Origin: Nitrobacteraceae bacterium AZCC 2146
Lineage (GTDB): Bacteria > Pseudomonadota > Alphaproteobacteria > Rhizobiales > Xanthobacteraceae
Reading direction: 5' to 3'
DNA length: 64,000 nucleotides
Assembly: GCA_036924855.1 (NCBI GenBank)
Contig: JBAGRP010000001.1
Coordinates: 3,224,001-3,288,000, forward strand
Numbering within the stretch: position 1 is the stretch's first letter; each line of letters begins with the position of its first letter. A model generated the notes under the pieces. The model had not been told where the DNA came from. It was given only the letters and a program-made list of their open reading frames with translations, and made no database searches. The position numbers and the translations under genes are program-made. This document shows positions 44,413 to 52,202 of this stretch, piece by piece.

Positions 44413-44446
44413 AAGCCCGACAGATCCTCACGGATCTTTCGGGCTT
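44413..44446 (-). terminator. Intrinsic terminator between amiR and amiE
   Basis: On the minus strand the hairpin pairs AAGCCCGA with TCGGGCTT, then AGATCC with GGATCT around a GTGA loop, with one unpaired base between the two stem parts. It is followed by TTTTTTGTTTTTC. This is a strong Rho-independent terminator. It lies 62 bp before the amiE start and after amiR, where AmiR antitermination would be expected to act. Confidence 0.88.
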
Positions 44447-44460
44447 GCGTCGCCAGTGCC

Positions 44461-44517
44461 GGACCAACATCATTGGTGATCCAGCGAAAACCGCGCCGGC
44501 AAACTAGATTGCCCGGC
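44461..44517 (-). promoter_or_regulatory. Candidate antitermination leader hairpins upstream of amiE
   Basis: Two hairpins precede the terminator on the minus strand. One (44495-44517) pairs GCCGGGCAA with TTGCCGGC around TCTAGT, with one bulged G. The other (44461-44482) pairs ACCAA with TTGGT around TGATG. Tandem hairpins are what ANTAR regulators bind. The loops I fold by hand do not show the canonical A at position 1 and G at position 4, so this is tentative. Confidence 0.45.
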
Positions 44518-44534
44518 CGCAGTCAGGTGTAAAA

Positions 44535-45143
44535 CTAAACATCTTTCACGCGGTACTGCAACAATTCATTGGCGTTGATGATCGCCGCCGCCATGTCGTC
44601 CATCGACAATCGCTTGGCCATCGCCTGGCGACGGATGCTCTCATAGGCGTCGGTCTCGCTGAGACCCTGCCCGTCCATCAGGATCGCCTTGGCCTTCTGG
44701 ATGCGCTGGATACCCGACAGCTTGCGTTCCAGCTTGCGAATGCGCTTCTCGGTGTCGCGCCGCTCCAGCCACAGGCTGCGGGCGATGGTGAGATGGGTCA
44801 GCAGACCAAACGGACGGATCGGCCGCTCGATCACCGCGACGGCGCCGGCTTCGAGCACCAATTGCAGCGTCGAGGGGTCTTCATAGCCGACGATGGCGAT
44901 CAGCGTCGGCCGCGGACCATCGTTCGACTTCAGCAGCCGCTGGATTTCGAGGCGCACATCATGCTCGATCGCCAGCAGCATCACGTCGCACGCATCGGGC
45001 CAGGATTCCGGCACCGGCCATTGCGCCTCCACCATGCAGCCGATCCGGCGCAGGTGTTCGACCAGGCTGATGCGCTCATTGTCGGGCGGATGCACCACCT
45101 GCACCCGCAGCCCACGAAGATCGCGAAGGATCTGAATGGCCAT
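44535..45143 (-). CDS. amiR: AmiR-type ANTAR antitermination regulator
   Basis: 202 residues starting MAIQILRDLRGLRVQVVHPP. A pseudo-receiver domain covers the first 125 residues, followed by a coiled coil (RRDTEKRIRKLERKLSGIQR) and a C-terminal ANTAR RNA-binding domain with QKAKAILMDGQGLSETDAYE, SIRRQAMAKRLSMDDMAAAI. AmiR is held inactive by AmiC and released by amide, then prevents termination ahead of amidase genes. Its ATG overlaps the amiC stop by one base. The order amiC-amiR-terminator-amiE is compact and logical. Confidence 0.93.
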   Translation of the reverse strand: MAIQILRDLRGLRVQVVHPPDNERISLVEHLRRIGCMVEAQWPVPESWPDACDVMLLAIEHDVRLEIQRLLKSNDGPRPTLIAIVGYEDPSTLQLVLEAGAVAVIERPIRPFGLLTHLTIARSLWLERRDTEKRIRKLERKLSGIQRIQKAKAILMDGQGLSETDAYESIRRQAMAKRLSMDDMAAAIINANELLQYRVKDV

Positions 45144-46309
45144 CAGCGTGTCACCGATGGCAGGTCGTCGGCCGACCAGTCGTCGAGGCTCTGCACGACG
45201 CAATAGGGATCGGGTTTGATGCGCACGCCGGGATTCCACACCGTCTGGAATTTGCCGTGCTGGTCGAGCCTGGCGATACGCGGCCACAGATAGGCGTGGT
45301 TGTTTTCCGGATCGATTCGCACCCTTCCCTGCGGCGCGTCGAATTCGGAATCCCTGAGTTCAGGCAGCAGCCGTTCGGGATCGTCCGAGCCGCAGCGCTT
45401 CAGCGCGCGCATCGCCAGATGGACCTGAAAATACGCGGCTTCCGCCGCGGCCGTCACCGGCGCATCAGGGCCGTATTTCGCCTTGAAGTTTTCCACAAAA
45501 CGCCGGGCTGCGGGGCTCGATGTGGTTTCGAAAAACGGCGCCGCGGTGATGTGGCCTTCGGCGGCCTCGACGTGCATGCCCGCCACTTCGGCCTCGCTGG
45601 TGGTGAGGCTGGCGATCGGCATTTTCGCGGGATCAAAGCCGGCGGCGCGATAGGCCTCGTAAAAGGTCGAAGTGCCCGCGCCCACCACGGTGGAAAAGAT
45701 CACGTCGGGCGCGGTCTTTTTGATCTGCTGGATGACCTTTTCGAAATCCGCCGGGCCTGCCTGCAGGGGGACATAGAGTTCGTCGAGCACCTTGCCGCGG
45801 CCCTGCATGACGAAATCCGTCATCAGGCGATTGGATTCGTAGGGATAGATGTAATTCGATCCCACCAGCAGAAAGCGGTTGCCGAAGGTGGAGAGCAGAT
45901 AGCGCGCCAGTTGCAGCGCGTTCTGGTTGGGCGCCGCACCGGAATAGATACAGCTGCGGGAATATTCGAAGCCTTCGTAGAGCGTCGGATAGAACAGCAA
46001 CCCGCGGTGGCTTTCCACCACCGGCAGCACCGCCTTGCGGGTGCTCGACATGTAGCAGCCGAACAGCAGGCGGATGCGATCCTGCTGAAACAGCCGCTCT
46101 GCGAGGGCGCGAAACTGCTTGGGGTCCGACGCCGGGTCGTAAATGACGGGCTCGATGAGGCGATCGAGAACGCCGCCGGCGGCATTGATCTCGTCGATGG
46201 CCAGCAAGGTCGCGTTCAGTTGCGATTGTTCGATCGCGGAGGTCACACCTGTCTGAGAGAAGAGCACCCCGACGCGCCACGCGCTGCCGCTATCTTCACC
46301 CGAACTCAT
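45143..46309 (-). CDS. amiC: AmiC-type amide-binding negative regulator
   Basis: 388 residues related to periplasmic LIV-binding proteins but with no signal peptide, as expected for cytoplasmic AmiC. The N-terminal domain starts WRVGVLFSQTGVTSAIEQSQ. LFGCYMSSTRKAVLPVVESH and LFYPTLYEGFEYSRSCIYSG form the ligand cleft seen in AmiC and the urea-binding UrtA family. It senses short amides and controls AmiR by binding it. It is the first gene of the minus-strand amide operon. Confidence 0.93.
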   Translation of the reverse strand: MSSGEDSGSAWRVGVLFSQTGVTSAIEQSQLNATLLAIDEINAAGGVLDRLIEPVIYDPASDPKQFRALAERLFQQDRIRLLFGCYMSSTRKAVLPVVESHRGLLFYPTLYEGFEYSRSCIYSGAAPNQNALQLARYLLSTFGNRFLLVGSNYIYPYESNRLMTDFVMQGRGKVLDELYVPLQAGPADFEKVIQQIKKTAPDVIFSTVVGAGTSTFYEAYRAAGFDPAKMPIASLTTSEAEVAGMHVEAAEGHITAAPFFETTSSPAARRFVENFKAKYGPDAPVTAAAEAAYFQVHLAMRALKRCGSDDPERLLPELRDSEFDAPQGRVRIDPENNHAYLWPRIARLDQHGKFQTVWNPGVRIKPDPYCVVQSLDDWSADDLPSVTR

Positions 46310-46490
46310 GCGACTGATTCATTCCATTGTGTGGGTCCGCTGCGCGCAGCCTATGCGCAGATAGCGGCAAACTCAAACCGCGCCTCCGAAAGCTGCGCAT
46401 TCATTCGACAGCGAACAAAAGCCTAGGCCGGTAGCGCAAACGGCCCGCCCATTCGCCGCACTGATTTTGACCAGAGGGCCACGTAAACAG

Positions 46491-46505
46491 CGCCTAATAT
46501 AGGCG
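46491..46505. promoter_or_regulatory. Short palindrome in amiC/monooxygenase divergent spacer
   Basis: CGCCTA and TAGGCG flank ATA in the 327-bp spacer between amiC and the plus-strand monooxygenase gene. It lies 130 bp upstream of the monooxygenase ATG. It could be an operator for either side. The rest of the spacer carries no gene; it presumably holds both promoters. Confidence 0.35.
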
Positions 46506-46636
46506 ACGCGCTCGATTTGACGGCAACATCGTCCCTTTGTTGACAGCCACATCCCGGCGGTTTTATCCGTATTCATTCGCTCGCGAATAATCTGTTGAAG
46601 CCGGCATCGAAGGTGCGGCCGACCTGAGGTGAAGGC

Positions 46637-47764
46637 ATGGACAAGGCAACTCGGATCGCCATTCTGGGCGCGGGTCTCGCCGGGCTTACGGCGGCGGGCC
46701 TGCTGCAGCGGGCGGGATTTTCCGTTGCGGTCTACGAGCAGAGCCCGAATTTCTCGCGGATCGGCGCCGGAATTATCCTGGGCGCCAATGTTGCAAAAGT
46801 GCTGCGCCGGCTCGATCTCGAACACGGGCTGGCCACCACCGGCATTCGCCCCGATGCGTTCGTCAGCCGCGCCTGGGACTCCGGCGACACCACCTATGAA
46901 CTGGTTTTCGACGCCGCGTGTGAAGCGCGCTTCGATGGGCCGTTCGTCAACATCCATCGTGCTGATCTTCATCAACTGCTGCAGAGCGCGCTGGCACCAG
47001 GCACCATCCGTTTCGGGCACAAGATCGTAGATATCAACGAGACCGCCAATGGCGTGACGCTGTCGTTCGAGAACGGCGCGGTTGTCGAGGCCGATCTCGC
47101 CATCGGCGCCGATGGTATCCGCTCGAAGGTGCGCGAAATCATGCTGGGCTTTGAGGAGCCGCGCTTCATCGGCCGGATCGCGCCGCGCGCGGTGTTTCCG
47201 GCGGACCGCATCAAGGGCGATCCGATCCGCGACTGCACCAAATGGTGGGCGCCGGATCGCCATGTGCTGGCTTACTACATGACCGCGCGCCGCGACGAGG
47301 TCTACGTGATGGCGGCGATTCCGGCGGAACGCTGGGACGGCGACGGCTCGCCGGTGCGCGGCAATCGCGACGAATTCATCGCCGCCTTCGACGGCTTCCA
47401 TCCCGACCTGCTGCGCGCGGCGGAAGCCGCCACCGACGTCACGGTGTGGCCGATCCTCGATCGGCCGCGCAACGATTGCTGGAGCAAGGGCCGCGTGGTG
47501 CTGATGGGCGACTCCTGCCACCCGGTGCGGCCGTTCATGGCAGCGGGCGGCGCGATGGCCATCGAGGATGCCGCTGTGCTCACCCGCTGCATTTCACAGT
47601 TCGCCGATCCCGCGACGGCCTTTGCGCGCTACGCCGCGGTGCGGATTCCGCGCGTCGCCGAAATCCAGCGCATCTCGATCGAGAACACCTGGATGCATGG
47701 CGCCACCGAGACCGACTGGTTCTTCGCCTATGATCCCTGCGTCGTGCCACTCGCCGCCGCCTGA
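46637..47764 (+). CDS. FAD-dependent aromatic monooxygenase, 6-hydroxynicotinate 3-monooxygenase (NicC)-like
   Basis: 375 residues. The dinucleotide motif IAILGAGLAGLTAAGLLQRA starts at residue 8, DLAIGADGIRSKVRE is the DG motif, and VVLMGDSCHPVRPFMAAGGA is the GD motif. The segment CTKWWAPDRHVLAYYMTARR with DEVYVMAAIPAERWD aligns by eye with NicC of the nicotinate pathway better than with salicylate hydroxylase or urate hydroxylase HpxO. It hydroxylates an aromatic ring, possibly with decarboxylation. It is followed 28 bp later by a deacetylase-fold gene, so the two are probably an operon. Confidence 0.85.
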   Translation: MDKATRIAILGAGLAGLTAAGLLQRAGFSVAVYEQSPNFSRIGAGIILGANVAKVLRRLDLEHGLATTGIRPDAFVSRAWDSGDTTYELVFDAACEARFDGPFVNIHRADLHQLLQSALAPGTIRFGHKIVDINETANGVTLSFENGAVVEADLAIGADGIRSKVREIMLGFEEPRFIGRIAPRAVFPADRIKGDPIRDCTKWWAPDRHVLAYYMTARRDEVYVMAAIPAERWDGDGSPVRGNRDEFIAAFDGFHPDLLRAAEAATDVTVWPILDRPRNDCWSKGRVVLMGDSCHPVRPFMAAGGAMAIEDAAVLTRCISQFADPATAFARYAAVRIPRVAEIQRISIENTWMHGATETDWFFAYDPCVVPLAAA

Positions 47765-47792
47765 CTCCAAAGGGAATCTTCAAGGAAACATC

Positions 47793-48740
47793 ATGCCCGA
47801 CTTCAAACCCAGCACCGCGAACGAGACCCGCCCCGATCCGATGATCGCGCGCGATCTGGTCGGCTACGGCGAGAACCCGCCGGATCCGCGCTGGCCCGGC
47901 GCCCGCATTGCCGTCAATTTCAACCTCAACATCGAGGGCGGCAGCGAATCGACGCTGGCCAATGGCGATGCGGTGTCCGAAGGCATGCTCAACGACATCG
48001 GCGTCCCCACCAAGATCGGCGTGCGATCGCCGCTGGTGGAATCCGTGTTCGAATATGGCAGCCGCCGCGGCGCCTGGCGCGTGCTCGACATCTTCAGCAA
48101 ATTCTCCGTGCCCGTCAGCGTACTCGGCGTCGCCCGCGCGCTGGAGCAAAATCCGGAACTCGCCAAGGCCTGCGTGGCGCGCGGCCACGAGATCGTCAGC
48201 CACGGCTATCGCTGGATCGACTACGCCGACGTCGACGAAGCGACGGAGCGCGCGCATATCTGCCGCGCCGTTGAAATACTGACCCAGCTCACCGGCAGCC
48301 GCCCGCTTGGCTGGATGACCGGACGTCCGGGGCCGAATACGCGGCGGCTGATCGCCGAGGAAGGTGGCTTCCTCTACGATCGCGATTCGCTCGCCGACGA
48401 ACTGCCGTACTGGATCGCCACCGCAAACGGGCCGCATCTCGTGATCCCCTATTCCTATGAGGCCAACGACAACCGCTTCAACGAGAATTCCGGTTTTTCC
48501 ACCGGCCAGGATTTTTTCGACTACATGCGCGACGCCTTCGACCTGCTTTACGCGGAGGGCGAAGCCGGATCGCCGAAGCTGCTGTCGATCGGCCTGCACG
48601 ACCGGCTGATCGGCCGCCCCGGCCGCGCCGGCAGTCTGATCAAGCTGCTGCAGCACATGGCGGGCTTCGAAGGCGTTTGGTTCTGCCGCGGCATCGACAT
48701 CGCGCAGCACTGGCGCACGCAGTTTCCGCCGGGGGCGTGA
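47793..48740 (+). CDS. Polysaccharide-deacetylase-fold hydrolase of the PuuE (allantoinase) subfamily
   Basis: 315 residues. The PuuE-like opening is ARDLVGYGENPPDPRWPGAR then IAVNFNLNIEGGSES. Downstream are GHEIVSHGYRWIDYADVDEA (metal-ligand histidines), GWMTGRPGPNTRRL, and LSIGLHDRLIGRPGRAGSL near the C-terminus. PuuE enzymes hydrolyse allantoin without a divalent metal. Related proteins act on other cyclic or N-acyl amides. AAGGAAA lies before the ATG. Pairing with a ring-hydroxylating monooxygenase suggests ring oxidation then C-N hydrolysis. Confidence 0.85.
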   Translation: MPDFKPSTANETRPDPMIARDLVGYGENPPDPRWPGARIAVNFNLNIEGGSESTLANGDAVSEGMLNDIGVPTKIGVRSPLVESVFEYGSRRGAWRVLDIFSKFSVPVSVLGVARALEQNPELAKACVARGHEIVSHGYRWIDYADVDEATERAHICRAVEILTQLTGSRPLGWMTGRPGPNTRRLIAEEGGFLYDRDSLADELPYWIATANGPHLVIPYSYEANDNRFNENSGFSTGQDFFDYMRDAFDLLYAEGEAGSPKLLSIGLHDRLIGRPGRAGSLIKLLQHMAGFEGVWFCRGIDIAQHWRTQFPPGA

Positions 48741-48830
48741 GCGGTTAGTGGGCGAAGCGCCGCAGCGCCGATGCCGTGCAGCGCGCGGAATTCCGCGGAC
48801 TCGTGACCCGGATGCGATGCAACGCACCGC

Positions 48831-48864
48831 CTTTCTTCACCCTCGAGGGGGAGGGTGAAGAAAG
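48831..48864. repeat. Perfect 14-bp-stem hairpin repeat
   Basis: CTTTCTTCACCCTC and GAGGGTGAAGAAAG flank a six-base loop, 90 bp downstream of the PuuE-like gene and between convergent genes. There is no T-run, so a repeat or structural barrier is more likely than a standard terminator. It is the first of three different repeat types in 300 bp. Confidence 0.75.
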
Positions 48865-48928
48865 AGTTGCGTCGCAGCTCTTCGATGATCTCGGATTCAA
48901 ATTTCGAACAGCGCAATCCAACAGGACT

Positions 48929-48969
48929 GTAGGGTGGGCAAAGGCGCCCTTGCGCCGTGCCCACCCTAC
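48929..48969. repeat. Inverted repeat with GTAGGGTGGGCA arms
   Basis: Perfect 12-bp arms GTAGGGTGGGCA (48929-48940) and TGCCCACCCTAC (48958-48969) enclose further pairing GGCG/CGCC. From memory, this element type is frequent between genes in Bradyrhizobium-like genomes. No coding potential is visible. Confidence 0.75.
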
Positions 48970-48997
48970 GCAGCGACGAACTTCCACACCCACGATT

Positions 48998-49134
48998 GTC
49001 ATTCCGGGGCGCGAGCAGCGCCAGCTGCGAACGAGCCCGGAATCCATACGCCCGATGGTGGTTATGGATTCCGGGCCCGCGCAAGAGCGCGTCCCGGAAT
49101 GACAAGGAAGGCGCGTCCCGGAATGACAAAGGAG
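48998..49134. repeat. GTCATTCCGGG-family palindromic repeat with a duplicated end
   Basis: The core runs 48998-49103 with the same perfect ends (GTCATTCCGGG and CCCGGAATGAC) as the element at 2026. Its inner arms are CCCGGAATCCATA and TATGGATTCCGGG. The right end is duplicated: units at 49087-49110 and 49111-49134 share GCGCGTCCCGGAATGACAA and differ only in their last bases. The duplication could come from slippage. Together with the two preceding elements it fills the 425 bp between the PuuE-like gene and the acyl-CoA ligase; no gene is supported there. Confidence 0.82.
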
Positions 49135-49165
49135 TGGGTCTCGATACTTTGTCCATTACGGTCCA

Positions 49166-50824
49166 TCACGACTTCCATTCGGCTTCCTGCAGCAGCCGCC
49201 AGCTGATCTTGTTGCTCTCGGAACGCGGCAGGCTGTCGACGAAGACCACCACGCGCGGCGCCTTGTAGCTGGCCATCGCGCTCCGCGCCCAGGCGACGAT
49301 ATCGTCCGGCGATGTGGTGACCTTGGCGGCGTCGTGCAGGGTGACCAGCGCCTTCACCGCTTCGCCGCGATAGCTGTCCGGCGTCGAGATGATGCAGCAT
49401 TCCTTGATCGCGGGATGTCCGTACATGGTGGCCTCGACCTCGGCCGGCCATACCTTGAAGCCGCTGACATTGATCATCCGCTTCAGCCGATCCACGGCGA
49501 AGAAATAGCCGTCGCGGTCGCGATAACCGAGATCGCCGGTGCGCAGGAAACGCTTGCCGTCGAGTTCGATGAATGCGCTCGCATTGGCCTCGGGCCTGTT
49601 CCAGTAGTCCTTCAGGACCTGCGGGCCATGCACGACGATCTCGCCGGTCTCGTCATTGCCCAGTTCCGCCATCGTGTCGGGATCGATGATCCTCGCATCG
49701 GTTTCATGCACAGGGACGCCGAGGCATTGCCGCTTCGGCGCCGCCAGCGGATTGAGATGGGTCGGCGACATGGTTTCGGTCATGCCGTAGCCCTCGACGA
49801 AATCGAGATCGAAGCGGGTCTTGAGGCGCTCGGCGACCGCCACCGGCATCGCGGCGCCGCCGCCGGTGATGACCTTGAGCCGGCCGAAACAGTCTTCGCG
49901 AAATCCCGCGCTGGACAGCACGTCGACGATCATGGTCGGCGCCGCATTCCAGAACGTCACGCCATAAGTTTCGAACAGTTCCGGGATGAGGTCCTTGTCC
50001 CATCGCGCCATCAGGACGAGCGTGGCGCCAACAGAAATCGCCGCGTTCATCGAGCCCTGCATGCCCGCCACATGGAACAGCGGCATGAAGCCGGTCATGA
50101 CGTCATTGCCGCCAAGCCGATACCACCGCGCCTGCAGCACCGCCGTGAACAGCACGCTGCGATGGAGATGGATGCAGGCCTTCCGTTTTCCCGTGGTGCC
50201 GGACGTATAGGGCAGGATGCAGAGATCGTCCGGCGTTGCCGTCATCGCGGCGGGCCGCTCGGCCTGCGCAATAGCCGAGGCCCAGAGATGCCAGCCCGGC
50301 GTGGCGGGAAACTCCGCTGGCTGCTGCGTGACACAGGCCGGCAACGTATAGGGCGTACCGGCGGGCACGTAGTCGCGATAATGCGCGACAATGACGTGGT
50401 CGAGGCCCGATCCCAGCAGCGGTTCAAAGACCTCGGCGAGGTCGCTGCCGACGATCGCAGTCCTGGCGCCGCTGTCGGAAGCCAGATAGCCGATCTCGGC
50501 AGTCTTGTTCATCGGATTGACCGGCACCACCACCGCGTCCGCGCGCATGACCGCATAATAGGCGATGACATATTGCGGTGAATTCTGCAGCGCGATCAGG
50601 ACGCGATCGCCGCGCCGGACGCCGCAGACGTTCTGCAGATAGCCGGCCATGGCATCGACCTGACGGAGCAACTCGGCGTAGCTCAGGCTAGCGCCGTAAA
50701 ACACGGTGGCCGGATGATCCGGACGAGCGCGCGCCGCCCGCGCCAGCGCGTCGTACAGCACGCCATCCGGCACCGCGAGATGCCGGGGCTCATCGATGGG
50801 CCAGAAGGCGGCAAGATCGGTCAT
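49166..50824 (-). CDS. AMP-dependent acyl-CoA synthetase
   Basis: 552 residues starting MTDLAAFWPIDEPRHLAVPD. The adenylation motif is ILPYTSGTTGKRKACIHLH near residue 190; EGYGMTETMSPTHLNPLAAP, LRTGDLGYRDRDGYFFAVDR and RMINVSGFKVWPAEVEATMY follow. The catalytic lysine region is SLPRSESNKISWRLLQEAE. It activates a carboxylic acid as acyl-AMP and then the CoA thioester. It is last in a minus-strand operon with a class III aminotransferase and HyuAB, so the acid is probably the carbon skeleton left after amine removal. The substrate is unknown. Confidence 0.92.
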   Translation of the reverse strand: MTDLAAFWPIDEPRHLAVPDGVLYDALARAARARPDHPATVFYGASLSYAELLRQVDAMAGYLQNVCGVRRGDRVLIALQNSPQYVIAYYAVMRADAVVVPVNPMNKTAEIGYLASDSGARTAIVGSDLAEVFEPLLGSGLDHVIVAHYRDYVPAGTPYTLPACVTQQPAEFPATPGWHLWASAIAQAERPAAMTATPDDLCILPYTSGTTGKRKACIHLHRSVLFTAVLQARWYRLGGNDVMTGFMPLFHVAGMQGSMNAAISVGATLVLMARWDKDLIPELFETYGVTFWNAAPTMIVDVLSSAGFREDCFGRLKVITGGGAAMPVAVAERLKTRFDLDFVEGYGMTETMSPTHLNPLAAPKRQCLGVPVHETDARIIDPDTMAELGNDETGEIVVHGPQVLKDYWNRPEANASAFIELDGKRFLRTGDLGYRDRDGYFFAVDRLKRMINVSGFKVWPAEVEATMYGHPAIKECCIISTPDSYRGEAVKALVTLHDAAKVTTSPDDIVAWARSAMASYKAPRVVVFVDSLPRSESNKISWRLLQEAEWKS

Positions 50825-50873
50825 CTCAGACTTCCTGATAAATCGTCTTGTATGCTGTGCGTTCAATCGGGGA

Positions 50874-52187
50874 TCAGTGAGAGCCGTTCGAACGCGCAAA
50901 TTCCTCGTCTGCGAGGTGCAGCCCGTGGTCCAGCGCTTCCAGAAGCGCTTCGGATTCCGCTTCGGAGATGATCAGTGGCGGCGCCAGAAACAAAGACGTC
51001 TGCTCGCCGCTGGTACCGATCACCGCGCCGGCGTCGAGCGCCCGCACCGCGACGCGTGAGGCGATGGGGTTTTCCGTGGTGTCGGCGGCCCAGGAGCGCC
51101 AGTCCGGCCCGTGCAACTCCATCGTCCAGTGCAGGCCCTGGCCGGCGACGCGCTTGACGCTTGGATGTCGCCGGGCGATCTCCACCAGGCGCCGCGCATA
51201 CAGCGTCTCCATCTCGCGCACATGCGCCAGAATGTTTTCGTCCGTCACGGCCTCCAAATAGGCGCTGACCGCGGCCATGCTGATCGGGTGCCCGCGCAGC
51301 GTGCCGTAGTTCTGCCAGCTCTTGCCCTTCAGCTGTTCGACGATCGCTTTCGACACCACCACCGCGGCGACCGACGCGGCGCCGCCACCGAGCGATTTGC
51401 CCATGGTGACAATGTCGGGGCGGCTCTGGGCGCCCTGGAAGGCGAACCAGCGCCCCGAACGTCCCGCACCGGTCACGACCTCGTCGGCGATCCAGAACGA
51501 ACCGGCCTGCGCCGCGTGCCGCGCGACCTCGTCCTGATAGCCGCCATCGTAATAGATACCGCCCTGGGTGTAATCGATGATCGTCGCCGCGGTATCCGCC
51601 AGCGTGGCCGTGGCATCGACGAGATATTCCCTGGCCGGACGATTGTTGAGCGACGCGCCATAGATCGCGCCGTCGGGCGCCGGAAGGATTTTGACGTCGA
51701 CCATCGGCGCGGGCTTGCGCGACCCGCCGCTATGCACAGCCAGTCCGCCATGCCAATGCGGCTGCACGGTCATGCTGCGCGACAAGCCGACCAGGCCATG
51801 ATAGGCGCGCTCGCGGGTAGCCAAGGCGGTCCTTTGGGTGAGCGCCTGACACAGCGAGAGCGCCATATCGTTGGCTTCGCTGCCGCTGATGCAGAAGCGG
51901 ACCGCGCCGACCCAGTCTTCCTCGCCCTTGAAGGCGGTGCCGATCAGATCCTCGGCTGCCTTCTCGCGCCCGATCCAGGTCCAGCCCTCGTTGACCACCG
52001 GTGTGTCCGCAGCCCTGCGGATCGCCTCCACCATTTTGGGATGCCGATGGCCAAGCCCGCCGCCGGTGTTGCTGCCGTCGATGAGGCGGCGGCCATCCTG
52101 GAGGTGGAAGTACACGCCCTCACCGCCGACCACCGTCAATGGCACACTGTCGCCGGCATTCAGGCCGGTCCGCAGAAGTCTACTCAT
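50874..52187 (-). CDS. Class III PLP-dependent aminotransferase
   Basis: 437 residues. GGLGHRHPKMVEAIRRAADT and FCISGSEANDMALSLCQAL are class III blocks. WIADEVVTGAGRSGRWFAFQ holds the aspartate that contacts PLP, and PDIVTMGKSLGGGAAS holds the Schiff-base lysine. YGTLRGHPISMAAVSAYLEA follows. The overall layout resembles glutamate-1-semialdehyde aminomutase-like and omega-transaminases. It lies 15 bp after hyuB. It probably moves an amino group from an omega- or beta-amino acid formed by the hydantoinase-type enzymes. Confidence 0.92.
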   Translation of the reverse strand: MSRLLRTGLNAGDSVPLTVVGGEGVYFHLQDGRRLIDGSNTGGGLGHRHPKMVEAIRRAADTPVVNEGWTWIGREKAAEDLIGTAFKGEEDWVGAVRFCISGSEANDMALSLCQALTQRTALATRERAYHGLVGLSRSMTVQPHWHGGLAVHSGGSRKPAPMVDVKILPAPDGAIYGASLNNRPAREYLVDATATLADTAATIIDYTQGGIYYDGGYQDEVARHAAQAGSFWIADEVVTGAGRSGRWFAFQGAQSRPDIVTMGKSLGGGAASVAAVVVSKAIVEQLKGKSWQNYGTLRGHPISMAAVSAYLEAVTDENILAHVREMETLYARRLVEIARRHPSVKRVAGQGLHWTMELHGPDWRSWAADTTENPIASRVAVRALDAGAVIGTSGEQTSLFLAPPLIISEAESEALLEALDHGLHLADEEFARSNGSH

Positions 52188-52202
52188 CGAAATCTACTCT
52201 TT

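Noticed and set aside
46637..48740. Urate degradation by HpxO plus PuuE
   Set aside because: The monooxygenase resembles NicC around the KWW and YYMTARRDE segments more than HpxO, and no other purine-degradation gene is adjacent.
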